Source of the DNA: Brienomyrus brachyistius
Taxonomy: Eukaryota > Chordata > Actinopteri > Osteoglossiformes > Mormyridae
DNA length: 64,000 nt
Direction: 5' to 3'
Assembly: GCF_023856365.1 (NCBI RefSeq)
Contig: NC_064555.1
Span: 16,192,254 to 16,256,253 of the forward strand
In this document: positions 17,036-29,776 of the stretch, in pieces
Layout of the letters: every line of letters starts with the position of its first letter
Position numbering within the stretch: the stretch's first letter is position 1
The notes under the pieces: model-generated
The model's database searches: none
What the model saw: only the letters and a program-made list of their open reading frames with translations
What the model was told of the DNA's origin: nothing
Position numbers and translations under genes: made by a program

Positions 17036-19360
17036 GGGAGCCCAATGAACACAGTTTGGACTTACAGTCCTCTTTTCTGAACTGAATTCACTGAAGGCTG
17101 TCAGAAAGTCAGAAGGTGTCCATAAGAGATCACAGTACAACCTTTTCAAAACTTCTATCACTTTTTATAATACGTTGAATTATTTTTCAACTCGATAATT
17201 TGATATGCCGCAATCCAATATAACATAAAAACTCTGTCTATGATACAGCCTTCAGGTGCTATCGGTATGTAAAATGCGAGTTGCCAACTTGGAACTTGCA
17301 CATGAATGCCCCCACAAATCGTACTTTCGAGTGGGATATTTGAAAATAATTTTGGTTCCCGAGTTAGCATGACCTTCAACGTTTCAGCAAGGCACGGAAG
17401 AGGACACTTTCAGTTGTGGATGGGATGTATTTTTAGCAGTACAATTATCATTAGCTGTTTGTGTGCAGCTGTAATCTGTGAACAGTTTACTTGATATAGA
17501 GCAATGTTGTTTGTCAATTGATCCATATCAAATGTAGTGCTTCCACTGTGTAAAGTTATCAGCATTACATTACCTCACGTTATCTGGTATTTTACATCCA
17601 CCATTTTTTCGTTTTACTTCAAAAGCAAAGCACTTGAATATGACATACTTGTAATCGAGAAGTAGGACCTTACGACTAGGGCATATTGGCGGTTTTAGTG
17701 TGACTAGCAGTCTCATTGAAGTCACCTATTAAATTTTTAAATCTAAAAATTCCAAAACTCCAAATCAGAGCACTGGGAAGGATTGCGTGGTAAAATAAAC
17801 CTCAGCTTGAGATGTCATCCTGATTGATGGTCATTGATCCAAGAAGACAGTGCTGGTTTTGAAGGCAAATCCATAAGCATTTCAGCTGTTTGTACAAGTT
17901 CTGTTTGAGATGGGATAACAACATAATTGACAAGTGTTGTGAAATTTTATTTAAAGCTTGTATTTCACATCGTGTGGTCTTTAGCTTATGTCTTATGTCT
18001 TCACTAGAAAACTAGTGTTCTACTGTAATAAAACATTACAAAAACAGTATATCATGTTTAAATGAAGTGAAAAATAGAACTTGAATAGACAAAGGGTTCA
18101 AGAGGATCTCTAACCATGCCGAGTTACAGCAAGACAAATGTTCTCTTCATCCATTTTCAGTATTTGCTTGTCTAGTCATGGCTGCAGTGACTTTTAATGG
18201 GGGCATTGCGTTGGCACAGAAAATAAGGGTGACTGCGGGAGGAATCCCACATAACATGCAGACTCCACAAACACAAAGCAGATGGTGGGAATGGGATGGG
18301 AATCCCAACCCTCATTCCAGCATTTTGCCCATTTTCATTGAATGTTAAGAATTTTCCAGAGACTTTCCCATGCAACATATCAACAGCACTGTTGATCAGG
18401 TATTTTTCCCTTCTCCTGACATTTCAGCCTAGTGTGTGCTTTGTATAGGTGGGGGCCAGTGGTGGTCTAAGAGTCATTTGCACGAAGGTAGTGTAAATAA
18501 ACTCAACACTGGCCTGCTGGCTAGTAAAAAGAAAAAATATATGTCGCAATGTAAGGGTTTAATTTACTGAAACAGCCCAGTTGGCTTGCAACCAAAAAGG
18601 TTCCATGCAGGAACATGGGGGGGATCTGGAAATACAGGCAGGGTTGAGGGGGGATTGAAGGTGCCAACTGGAGGGTCCAAGGTGACATTTTGTCTGGGGA
18701 TCCAGAATATCTTGCTGTGCCCCTGGTTCCACACCTGGGTGTATATACTGTAAGAGATATGGAAGCTTGCACTGCAATAATTGCAAGATCAATAAATCAT
18801 CCCTACAAAAATATCTGCTGTTTCAATTTCCAGTAATGTGTTTGCAATGGTGTGCATCTGAAAGGTCTGCTCTAATGGAATCGTTGGGTTTAGATTGCTG
18901 TTGAGACGCGTGGAAATGGAAAACACAGATGGTCTGTGGGGAGTCCCCAAACACGGTCTGCATTGGTTCTCTGGCCTCCTTAAAAGGCAGACCGGCCTGC
19001 TGTCACTGCAACCGAGCAGCATTCTGCCGGTGGTTCCCCCTTCTTCAAACCTTTGCTATCTTTTCTTAATTTAGCCCCTCTGCCCACTGTGACGTGACTA
19101 TCGGAGCACTCGTTCTCATATGTCTCTCACTTAGCCATCAACGTGCTCAGTCCTGAGGGCCCCTCCACTTATCTGGCATCACTTTGAGGTCAGAGTTTCT
19201 CGATTTGAGGCTGGAAAAGGTACCAATTTAAACCAAATGAAGAATCCTGGATAATCGTCCCATTTTCAAGCAGGTGCGAAAGGGACTTAGGTCACTGTTT
19301 CATCTCGTTTGCACCTGGAGTACTCTGCTGGCTGAGAGAGTTTATGGTGACACATATAAA
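17036..19360. other. Unassigned non-coding stretch
   Basis: No convincing genes, RNAs or tandem arrays seen. A piece near 18200-18310 (CATGCAGACTCCACAAACAC and neighbours) may be a very old fragment of the CATCC-type repeat. Confidence 0.45.
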
Positions 19361-19740
19361 ATAAAGTACCAATCAAAAAGCCTGGACACACCTGCTTTTA
19401 ATGCATCTGTCTCTATTTTAGCTGTTATTCATTTCATAGTAAAAGGCCTCGAGGCAATGAAGTAATATGTATCAAATATTGCAACAGCCAAGAGAAGTGC
19501 TCAGTGTTTAAAAATTTTCTCCAATATTAGACTCTTCAAAATAGCCCCCTTCATTTTGATGAGAGCATTGCAGACTCTTGGAACTCTTCCAACCAGCTTC
19601 CAGATGCTGCCACCTGAAAAGCTTCTCCAACAGTCCTGAAGGAGTTTCCACAGGTTCTGGGCACAGGTTGGCTACCTCACTCTTACTCTTCCAACAAACT
19701 CATCCCAGACCAGTTCTGTAGGGTTTAGGTGGGAAGGGGG
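19361..19740 (-). pseudogene. Relic of a Tc1-like transposon, same family as 1-660
   Basis: Left end carries AATCAAAAAGCCTGGACACA, a decayed form of the TIR seen at 631-660. The minus strand then matches the relic at 300-560 block by block, including GTTTGGGATGAGTT / GTCTGGGATGAGTT and AAGGGGGCTATTTTGAA. This covers the C-terminal transposase region and the 3' end. It is truncated near 19740, where a G/C-homopolymer-rich segment begins. Confidence 0.8.
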
Positions 19741-22700
19741 GGGGTTGACCTCACCCGCCCTCCCCCCCCCAACCATAATGCTAAAGTACATCGTATCTAC
19801 AGGAAGTCGAATTAGTATTTTGTTGTTTTAGAAGCTGAATCTGCAGAAGGTACATGAACTAGTGCCCTCTAGTACTCTTGGTGGGGGGGTTTTGTTGGCC
19901 TGACATGCTACACATCACAAGTACAACCGAGTGGCAGATACAAAGTATCCATCCCTATGGGCTGAGCAGTGAAAATAGGATTGGTACTACAGTGTAATAC
20001 CCTGATACGTTCAGTGAGCCCTAGGCTGTGTATCAGAATCTCACACTCATGCCCTTCCGTTTTAAATGTGCTGAACCAGACAAAACTTATGCCTGTCATC
20101 ATTTTGCAGGCTAATCCTCAGCAGAGCTCGATAAAATAATGCATGAAGCGGCTTCCATTGCCATGGAAATTCGGATGCCCTGCTACTATTTTGTCTCGTC
20201 CCCTTGAAGCCAAACCCACGTCTGCACATGGTCCTAGTGCCCCAAAGGCAAACGGCGGCCTTCAGTGACTGGCCAAATGTGTGCATTTCTCTGTTTACTG
20301 TAAGTATCACAGTATATAATAAGATGTGTAATTTCGTTGCATTCTGGTCCAGAATACCTTGCCAGTGACTGGCTCCACCTTCCCCCTCATCCCATTGCTA
20401 AAGCTCCAGTCCTTGACAATGCACGGCATATTGCACACAAGACGATGGCAGGATCTGCTTTTTTTTTTTTATTTAATTTTTTTTCGAAACCACAAAAGAT
20501 AAAGTGATCTGTGATGGCAGGACTAGAGATGATGCCCCAGCCGACATAAATTGGAGCCTGTGTTAAGTGTCAGGGCTGAATGTGTGGTAGTGGTGCCTCA
20601 AGCTTGGGAGAATCGCTTTTTTTAGCGTTCATCTTCAGTGAGCCGCAAACAGAGCTTCACGGCTTGCTTTTTTTGCCTGGGCTCTCACCCCCAAATCACC
20701 CCCCCACCCTTGGATTCTACTTCAGCTAAGTGTTTGCCCTAGAGAATTACCTTTAAAAGAGATCACTCTACTCTCTTCGGATTATAAGACACTTGTCATT
20801 GTAGTAAGCGGTGCTTCTTCATACATATTTATATTCTTCGAGCCATCAGAATAAGATGTAAACAAAATTGCAAGAACACGCTTTTGACAATAAAGAAGTG
20901 CAATAGTTCTTTCTATATACTCTCTGTGTATGTATGTGAGGCTCTTTTTGCAATATAGTCAGTATTAGTTATATTTAGTGAAATGAAGGATGAAAGAGTG
21001 GAAATATGAAGATAGAATTTTATGCAAAACTACTATTAAGACCTTCCAAGTGTCTGTGAACTGAAAGCAGTTGACAAAAATTGTGGAACTGAAATAATAG
21101 CTGTTTTGTTGGACCACTTTGTTTAAAATGGCTGAACCGCGGCCATCTAAAAAAACTACAATCTAAAACCAAACTGTCAGTGCAACAGAGCAGCATTCTG
21201 CGGGTAGCAGAAACTGTCTCTCAAAAAATAATGCTGACAGGGTGGGGGTCCATTATCTGGAACAAATCCAGCTGGTAGCCATCGATCTGTTCCCCGCAAC
21301 AGGTTCCCTCTCTATTCATAAGGATAATGTTGCGTTTTTTTTTCCCATTTATACACATTGTAACTGACTTGGTCATTGTCTGCTTTTATTGTTTGTTTTT
21401 GTTTGTTTGTTCTCAGTTTTGCCTCATTAATTGGATGCATCGTTTTTAACACAATTCGCGAGCAAGTTTTACTTTGTCACTCCTTAATTTCCACACCACT
21501 TAAGCTTAGTTCTGCTGTCCATACCTCAGGTGATCAGACCTTCTGCTGTGTCTGAGGGAGCCAAGCCAGGCTGCTCGGTCATGGCCGGTGCTCAGGATTC
21601 TGCTGCCCCTGAGTTTGATTAGTCTCATGATCTTTTCAGGCAAATAGCTCATCTTCATGGTGAGTGGGAGTCACTCATGACTCCTGATCTCTTAGCCGTC
21701 AGGCAGTCAGTATCCTCAGAGAAGGCAGCGTCTTTGTGCATATTAAGTGGCCGAGCACTTTGACTGGGCAGGTGGTGATTCTCACAGTGGCCGCTAAGGG
21801 CCAGTTTCCCGAAACTTTATCTCTGCACAGAAAGACCTTCACCATGAAGAGTAGAGGAGAACCTCCCTCCTCTTTGTGATGACCGTGAGTTTCTAGTCCA
21901 GTCTAGTCTAGTTCCCCCTGCTATGATGTTCACACTAGGATGTAAAACTAGCTCCTAGGGCAACAGGAAGCAGTTAGAGCTCTTCACTGAAAATATTTGA
22001 CCTGTTGAAATAACTATAAAAGGGGTTTATCAAGCTGTGCAATGAAAAATTGCTAGTGAGGGTGTCTATCAAAATCTGCAAAGGGAAAATCCGTAAATGT
22101 TTATAATGCGTACATAGCAGGCATGTAGCCACATAGTCAAATTCTGGGTTTGAACCTTGAAAAGTTTCGGGTTGCATGGGCATTTACTATATAATTACAA
22201 TTTATAAATACAATATGGGCATATTATCTTCCAGATTCCAACTTTCATACTCCTTGCACACTGTCTTGTCGCCTTGTACTTTACACAAATAGAAAATCAT
22301 AGAAAGTTAAAAAAAAATAAGCTTCCTTTCACTGGTTTTTCAATGCAGAGATTCCATGTCGTATACGTGATCTGCTTGTCATGACAATATGCATCGGCGG
22401 TAAGTATATCCACGTCTGGGTCTTAGACACCAAGATGCGTATAAATCAGCTCCCAGCCTCATCTTCTGGGCCCAAGTTTGTTTCTTCAGCATATTCAGAA
22501 AATTTCCCAATTAAGAATCATGAAGGGTCACTGGTAGTTAGTTTGTGACACCAGTACACCCTTGTTTCGATAATGTGCATTTTTTTTATTCTGGTTTAAA
22601 GAATATGCCTGAATGCTGGAAGTAATTCTGTAGGCAAATTGCTATTATTACAGGATCAACCTCAGCAATTTGATAATTGATCTTTCTCTCGCCATTACAG

Positions 22701-22856
22701 TGACAGCTCTATTTTACTACATCCAGGCAGGGCCAAGAGCCATAAAATATATAAATATATAAGGCACCATCTCAGTTTATCTGGCTTGGAAATGAATTGT
22801 ATTTGCCTGAAGTTGTAATGTTTTTTAGAAATTGACACTTTTTGTCCGACATGCAT
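19741..22856. other. Unassigned non-coding stretch
   Basis: Contains homopolymer runs (T-runs near 20460 and 20476; G and C runs near 19740-19770) and no gene or repeat family that I can name. Confidence 0.45.
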
Positions 22857-22975
22857 TTTTAAGAATTCAGGGTCACCCAGTCCTTGGAGCAACTGGGGCT
22901 TTAAGGGTCCAACAGTGATACCAGTCTGGCAACCCTGGGATCTGAATCAGTGACACTCTCATCACATGCACACCA
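22857..22975. repeat. Possible SINE-like relic
   Basis: Words such as GGAGCAACTGGGGCTTTAAGG and CTGGGATCTGAATCAGTGAC resemble the tRNA-related repeat pieces at 30826-31030 and 58652-58790. Strongly decayed. Confidence 0.35.
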
Positions 22976-23034
22976 TCCCCACCCACTGAGTACACGCCGT
23001 CCAACACCATCCTCCTTGAGTGGATTAATGGATG

Positions 23035-23037
<3 letters not shown>

Positions 23038-23095
<58 letters not shown>
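23038..23095. repeat. (GT)n microsatellite
   Basis: About 29 uninterrupted GT units. The open frame across it encodes only a Val-Cys run and is not a gene. Confidence 0.98.
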
Positions 23096-23098
<3 letters not shown>

Positions 23099-25316
23099 TT
23101 GATTTGTGTTTACTGGTTTTCTCCTCGGTGTGCTTCAAGTTTGCTGAACGATGTGTATCCTTAATGTCTTATGCAGCCATATCCCCTAAATGGATGTTTG
23201 GTGATTTCGTCTCTTTTTGAATTTTCTTCAAAGCATCAAAAGTAATCCAGGTATTTTCTCAAAATTAAGTGTCTGGACCCAGTATACCTGGGGTAAAGCA
23301 TGCTTTTCAGGTTAGGTAAGGGTTGGGTAGGGGGGTTACTGGGTGTATATGTGTTAGAATAAAAGGATGGCTTACTTTCATAACTAACTGTAACCAAGAT
23401 GATCTAGTAAAGTTCTTAGCCGTGAAAATGGGCTGGTGTTTTAGAATACTGTATTATCTAACTCTTTCCAGGTCTGTATCATCATGCAAAGCTAGTCAAC
23501 GTTTGCTTTTGGGTGTCTTTTATTTCATCTCTCTCCAAAACAGTCCATAGGTTGCATTCCCGCTCGTCAACAGAAGACCTTGTTAGCATCCATTTAGCCT
23601 GTGGCAAGAGTGTCTTTATTCCAAATCAAGCCCTTGAAATGATAGCCAAAGGCTATGTCCTTCCATCCAAATTTCCCTTCCAAAAAAATAATTAAGAAAC
23701 TCAGAATGGGTGCATCGAATCTGGCTTATAAGATTAGGCCACAGTGGAAGACTGAAGGAAAAATACATGAAACTGCATCATTAGGCAGAGTGAGAGAATC
23801 AAGTGTCCACCAAAATTGTCCTGCATGTCAAATGAATCTTTGCTATTCTCTGTCCATGTGACATAACTGGACAGTCCAGTTCAATGTCCTAACTGGTGAT
23901 TTAAAGTCCCTTCACTAAGCAGAGGCATGCATGGGAATGGGATTTTTACACTGGTAAATTGGCTTTAAGCCTAAAATGCCCTTGCTTAACAGTAGATTGC
24001 CTGTTTGAGACACATGAGTCAATGCATGAGTAATCGTGCAACAGAACCAGTACTTTGAATAATTGTTCATAGGTACTTGTCAGACTCTGTAATTCTAAAA
24101 TGGCTTTGCTTGCCTGTAGTCTTTCGCAGTTTCCACAAAAAAATAACTTACATTTATACATTACCAGATGTACAATTTTTTTTTTATCTTCGGGATTATT
24201 GAAATGTGTACCTTGGCTTAAAAATGTGAAAGTATGAAGTTCCTGAGATTCCAAGTCGTGGATTTCTTGTTTACGATAGATGTTACAACAGTAGTAGCTC
24301 CTATAAATGAAATGTTTTAGGACATAGATTTTATCATACAAATGGTTTTTTAATAGCCTCTTTCAGATACTCTTTATAAAACATCTTTACTTAGGTCGGC
24401 ATTTTAATTCTCAGTCTACTTCCTGCTAGATCACCTAGGATATTTTATTGGAGCAGCACCTATACAGAAATAGGCTTTGTCATTTAGCGTAGGGAGTAAG
24501 CTCTGGAAAAAATCTTTTAGGGCGGAGTCTATCAAATTTAGTCTCTGAAATGTACTTTACGATTTCACAAGGTTCCTCGGGGCAAAGTAAACAAAAAAAG
24601 TCTGCAGTGCTATGGATTTTCCTATTCAGACATAATGGCACGTCAGACGTATAAATGACTGAATGCAGCAGTGAATGTTGCAAATCAATTGACCTTTATG
24701 TATCTGCGGAGACCGCAGTCCCTGGACGTCTGGCTTCAGGCATTTACTGCGCGCTCCTTGCTTAATCTCCGCTATCGACTTGCCCAGCGGAGATAAGCAT
24801 ATTGGTTTCTTTCTTTCCCTCCTGGGGAGTTTAAATGGAGTCCTCAGTTTATAGAGGGAGACAGGTGGGCTGCGTGGGCGTCATATAATATATTCACAAA
24901 TGGAATGTTTTCATTTTCCCACCATTAAAATGAATGTGCATTTTAAGTAGTTTTAAAAGATGATGGGGGAAATCCTTCATCACAGCTGCATTGAATATGT
25001 ACCTGAATCTCTAGTTCAAAGTTCAACGTTGCGTCGAAGTTACTTGCGAGTTGGTTTTACGTCAGAAGGCAAACGGTTAAGAAATGAGCTGTTGCTCTGT
25101 TTTCAGTGGCCTAAGTTGACTGTAACCTTTTCTTGTCTCCTGCCTCCTGTACTCAGCATTTTGCCTTCCGGCTCTCCAAGAATGAACACTATTGCAGTGC
25201 CTCATACTGTATAAACGTCTTAGATCATTTACTACATTGTCCTTTAACTGCGGGGCTGGGGAAGGTGCAGAGAAATAAGGCAAAGAACAAATCACTTTTA
25301 TAAATCATAGTTTGAC
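23096..25316. other. Unassigned non-coding stretch
   Basis: No repeat family or exon recognised. The longest frame (131 aa, 24341-23946 minus) has no domain and an AT-driven composition. Confidence 0.5.
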
Positions 25317-25449
25317 CCATCCATCCATCCATCTTTTATATGGGCTTGTCCAGTGCAGGGTTATGGGAGTCCAGAGGATCTTAGAAGTTATGGGCAAAAA
25401 GAATAGAATAACCCAAGATGGGGTGCCAACCCATCACAGGGCACACGTG

Positions 25450-25486
<37 letters not shown>

Positions 25487-25830
25487 TTGTATTCATATCT
25501 TTATGGGCACTGATCATTAATTTCTATGGGAAAAGCCCTAATCTCAACAATTTCAACCGTACCCCCTATCCAGCCCTAACCTCAACCATAAGTAACCAAA
25601 AAATTGTCCCCATAATTACAGAACAGGCTTTTAGCAGATTATGGGGACATTTGGTCCCCACGATGTAATACATACACGATGCACACACTCCATTCACATT
25701 CTGGCAACCCCAAATCACCCTAACATGTTTTTGTACTATGGGGGAAAGTGAAGAATCCAGAGGAACCCCCAAATTGACATGGGGAGAGCATGCAAACTCC
25801 ACACGCACCACTAACACGCCGCCCCTCAAG
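25317..25830 (+). repeat. Damaged CATCC-type repeat interrupted by a CA-linked repeat
   Basis: The outer parts (25317-25450 and 25680-25830) match the repeat at 2233-2590: a CATCCATCCATC start, CCCAAGATGGGGTGCCAACC, CATGGGGAGAGCATGCAAAC and GCCGCCCC at the end. Between them sits (CA)n at 25450-25483 and a ~190-bp segment ending TGGGGACATTTGGTCCCCAC, which recurs at 46976-47110. The second repeat therefore lies inside the first, and is the younger of the two. Confidence 0.75.
25484..25672 (+). repeat. CA-linked dispersed repeat ending in GGGGACATTTGGTCCCC, copy 1
   Basis: From TTCATATCTTTATGGG to CATTTGGTCCCCACGATGTA. It contains the same blocks as 46976-47110: CCCTAAT, CAACAAT, CATAAGT and the palindromic GGGGACATTTGGTCCCC. 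It directly follows a CA tract. Confidence 0.75.
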
Positions 25831-26481
25831 AATACTTTCGCTACTAAGTGCTTTTTGACCACAGCAATAATCATCAAGGGAAAAGGCTAGAGGAAAAAGA
25901 TGTGTGAAGGTGTGTGTCAGCAGGGGAAGACGCTTCAGTTCAAGATTCCTGCTACTGGAGGTTTCCAGCACTGAGGAATGCAGAGAAATTCTTGTGCCAC
26001 AGTAGTGGACAGGTGCATTGTGGGATAGGACCAACAGTAGAGGAATACAAGACAAGGCAGTGCAAGACAAAACGGAGCAATAAGAATGAGTAACAAAAAG
26101 TAATGCGTAAAAAAATCTAATAAACATGTGATGTTATAAAGATTCCTGAAATCCCCAACTGCAGATACACTGCACCATGACACTCCCTACAGTTATCGTG
26201 TTATCCTGACAATCCCGTATAATCATGGAAATGGTCAGCAATAGGTCACATGACAGCATTAATGATTGATTTGGGGGGTGGGGGTTATTAACAAGGGGAG
26301 CATAACATGGAGGGAGGCAGCTCCAGAGGAGCTGAGAAAGAGCAACATGCCCGTTTGGAAGAGTGAGAGAAGGAGCTCAGCGCTCACATACACTGCATGC
26401 TTGTGTACGGAGGAGGTGTGAAATGAACTTAATGAGCGACTTGCCAATAAGGGACTTGCTGCATAAAGTGATCTGGTTTTC
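25831..26481. other. Unassigned non-coding stretch
   Basis: No gene or repeat family recognised. Confidence 0.5.
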
Positions 26482-26499
26482 GGGGGGGGGGGGGGGGGG
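26482..26499. repeat. Homopolymer run of 18 G
   Basis: Eighteen consecutive G. Such runs are error-prone, so the length may be inexact. Confidence 0.9.
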
Positions 26500-27328
26500 C
26501 ACAGTTGATGTTAAAGCACATCACAGCTAATGAAAAACAGCAGCGGTGTGTAACGGCTGGGAGGCAGAGATAAGTCAAATATAAATTGTATCAGGGAGAA
26601 CCTTTGTGACCACTCACAGTTTATACACGCCTAAATGATTTCACAGTGGGGGGGGCATGTTGGCAGACAGATGACATATTGAGTTGGTGTATATTGCCTG
26701 TTGAATTTAGCCAATATGTAAATGATGATGTAGGCGGAGTGTAAGAGTCTAGTGATTAAAAATTATTCACGTCTTAATAGTTTTAAATAAGGGGAAAAAG
26801 CTGTTGTTTCTTATGTACTTTTATGTAAGTGTATTGCACTGAGAGCAGTCTTTTCAGAGCAATAACTCAATTATATCACCTTGGCATAAGGTCTGACACG
26901 TGTTCGTATGTTTGTTTAGTTATTGCTGAGTCTTTAGTGGTTTGAGTACCAGCAGCGTGAAAATAATTGGACAACTGTGCAACTTCACTACAGGAGTCTC
27001 TTTAAAATATGAATGGCTGTATTTTGAGGTGTCGAAGCTGTGAGATTTGGTGCCAGAAATCTGAAATGAATGTCAGGGCGAATTTTTGCTACCAATCGTT
27101 ATATTAAAATGCAGCCTATTCTCAGAAGCCCTGACAATGTGTCAGCTTCTGCATTAGTTCAATCGAAATGAAATTTCGGATGCAATTCCCTTAACCCGAT
27201 AGTATTTTGTCTTCCATTCTGATACGGACAAACATTCCCGAGGTTATCAGCATGCAGAGTACAGCATGTTTTTAAATGTTTTTTTTTTCAATTCCAGTAT
27301 ACTGTTCTAACATACAGCTTACCGCTCC
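26500..27328. other. Unassigned non-coding stretch
   Basis: AT-rich sequence without recognised genes. Confidence 0.5.
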
Positions 27329-27720
27329 ATTGTGACATCATCATTTGTGAAGTTACATCATTTCATAGAAAAAAAATACATTTCCTATACATACATTTCC
27401 TAAAACACGATTTTATCTTTAAATGGAACCTATATTGTTAAATGCTTGCGGAAACCATCAAATGTATTCCGAGGATCAGAAATTATATATATCGGATTTT
27501 TATGTAGTGAATGAGCAGTTTTGAATACATTTAGGAACGACTTCATTGTGACGTCAGAAGATTCCATTGTGAATGTTACAAGATTTAACAAAAAAAGTCA
27601 AATCATACTTTACCTAGTACATGATTTTACTTTTAAATTGAACCTGCAATGTGAAAAGCATGCCAGAGCTGTCAAATATTACATTCCCAAGCAGAGGATT
27701 ACAATTTTACATTGAAAAAG
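27329..27720. repeat. Old tandem duplication, period about 215 bp
   Basis: Two diverged units share ordered blocks: CATTGTGACATCA / CATTGTGACGTCA, GAAGTTACATCA / GAATGTTACAAGA, CACGATTTTATCTTTAAATGGAACCT / CATGATTTTACTTTTAAATTGAACCT (compared in parts), and TCAAATGTATTCCGAGGATCA / TCAAATATTACATTCCCAAGC. Start points near 27329 and 27544. Confidence 0.6.
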
Positions 27721-28138
27721 CAATTTGAAATGCATTTTGAGTTGTGAATGTTACATGACACAGCACGCCAATAAACTTGGGAAAGTTTTTCCTTCAAATA
27801 AAATCCCTGTCATAGAATGTATCTTTGTTTGGGGTTCCCTGTTCTGCATGAGTGTACCAGTGACATTCACACATCCTTAAAAGTCACTGCAAAGTTCTGG
27901 AAAAGGAACAGAATTACAGAGTGCGGCTTGCCAACGAACACCAGCATTTTATCGGGTAAAAGGAGATGCTCAGCTAAGAATCCATTCCACCTTTTAAAAA
28001 CGCATTATTTTCTTCAAGAGGGATTGATGACAATTTTTACAACATTGTATTGATACTGTGTCAGTTGTATAAAAAAAATACCTGAAAGCTTTTATTACAA
28101 AGGTTGTTTAAATTTAACACGTATTCATATTCATTATT
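27721..28138. other. Unassigned non-coding stretch
   Basis: Nothing recognised. Confidence 0.5.
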
Positions 28139-28430
28139 GTCATGGGAGACGGCAGCGATCGCGGGCAGAGCGGCGATCGTGCGGGCAGGCGAGTAAGAAG
28201 CAGGCAGACAGCCGAGAATCAGGGCAAACGAGGGGTTTAATCTCAAAGACGAGGGCACGAATATCGACTGACATCAATGACGGACAAAGGACTCGGGTAA
28301 GACACGGACTGAAATACACAGGACTGATTGAAACTAAGCAGACACAGCTGGGTACAATCCGGGAAACACACGTGGGTAAGCAGGGGGCGTGGCACACAAG
28401 AGGAGCCGACGAGCAGGGCATGACAATTAT
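28139..28430 (+). repeat. Dispersed ~290-bp repeat, copy 2
   Basis: Second copy of the repeat at 15775-16070, in the same orientation, beginning TGTCATGGGAGACGGCAGCG and ending GAGCAGGGCATGACA. The ends are short inverted repeats (TGTCATG / CATGACA), as in a small DNA transposon. Confidence 0.75.
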
Positions 28431-29464
28431 GACATAGAAACATAATTGTAATAATACTAATAATACAGTAACATTTTAGCAAATGCCACATTAAAGTAAA
28501 AACTTAAAAGCAACCAAAAAACGTAGCTTACTTTGCTAAAATCTGTTATTTTAGTTTTTGTTTTTATCGTAGTTTGTCTGAGCTCAGCTTGCCCTCTTTC
28601 TATGCATGTTTTCCACTGGATATAAAAAAGAAATGATTCCGTTAATTAGAGTCTGCAAAGGGAGGGTGAGGAAGAGACTGTTTCAAGGTGCTCTGAGAGG
28701 GTCATTTTGAACACAACAGCGTCAGGAACCATCACACCCAGCGATAAACCCCCACTGTGCTGATTGTTTGAATGAATATTTAATTACTGATCCTTTAATT
28801 ACCATCTGAGCTGTGGGCGGTTTACTCAAGGAAAAATTGCCCTAATTAATTGGAATACTACAGCACAGTAAAAATAGTGGACTGTTTTCAACGTCGTCAG
28901 AGAAAATATATCAGAATCACAAGTTTAAACAAACTTGCAAAGGCCAAATCCGGGCATGCAGCAACATCCAACTTCTACAAAGTTTATGCTTTTTTGTTTT
29001 TGGAAAATGGAATAATTAAGTCTTTTCAGGGAAATTGAAAGGAACGGCAGATTTGTTTATGCCTAGACACTGTCTTTTTTGATTAGAAAAAACAGTTTGC
29101 ATAACTCTCTTGATGTATTCATTTGAACCTGTTACTCGTGTTCTGGGGTGTGGCTTGAAATATCACACGAGGGGGGAGAGAAGGGGTCCTCCCTTGGTAG
29201 ATATGTCCTGACTTGATGGAAGGTTCTGACGCCTCTATAAAGTCCAGGGGCTCTTGAATCTGCCTTGATCAATGCACCTCCAACACCCCCCGTCAGGTTA
29301 TAACTGCCCATTTACCCCCTCTGGAAGTACTGTAGAAGGAATCCATGAACAACTCTTGATAGTTCAAGGAGAAGCTGCCCCAATGGTCTCCAGACTCTCA
29401 AAATCCTGACAGTGTCTCTGATTTTCAAACACCATGCAGCACTTTTTAATCTTTTGACAAAAAT
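28431..29464. other. Unassigned stretch with a possible conserved-element core
   Basis: No exon recognised. The block at about 28560-28860 is rich in TAATTA-type homeodomain core sites and has few simple repeats, which would fit a regulatory element; this is only inference from composition. Confidence 0.3.
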
Positions 29465-29776
29465 TTCTGCATGGGGAGGGTAGCCCTGCTGCCTCACACC
29501 CCTGGGACCAGGGTTAGTGTCTCTGCCCCAACTCTACACGTATGGGGTTTGCGTGTTCTCCTCATGTCCTCTTCCAGTTTTCTTCCAACACACCAAAAAC
29601 ATGCCAAGGTGAATTGCGGGGTAGGCAAAGTGCCCGTAGGTATGAATGGTGAGTGTGCCCTGCGATGGGTTGGTGCCCCATCCTGGGTTATTCCCTGCCT
29701 GGCACCTTCTGGGATAGGCTCTGGGCTCCCGCACCCCTGCATAAGACACAGGGGTGCAGCAAATGGATGGATGTAA
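29465..29776 (-). repeat. Dispersed CATCC-type repeat, minus orientation
   Basis: Reverse-oriented copy of 2233-2590: GTGTTCTCCTCATGTC, GTGCCCTGCGATGGGTTGGT, CCATCCTGGGTTATTCCCTG, GGATAGGCTCTGGGCTCCC, and GCAAATGGATGGATG at the end. Confidence 0.85.

Noticed and set aside
16889..17161. CpG island promoter
   Set aside because: The CG-rich part is under 100 bp and lies inside a likely element relic; no exon follows.
23032..23220. Open frame with a long Val-Cys run
   Set aside because: Translation of a GT microsatellite. The same applies to the frames at 15403-15708, 47573-47755, 49114-49320 and 50846-51065.
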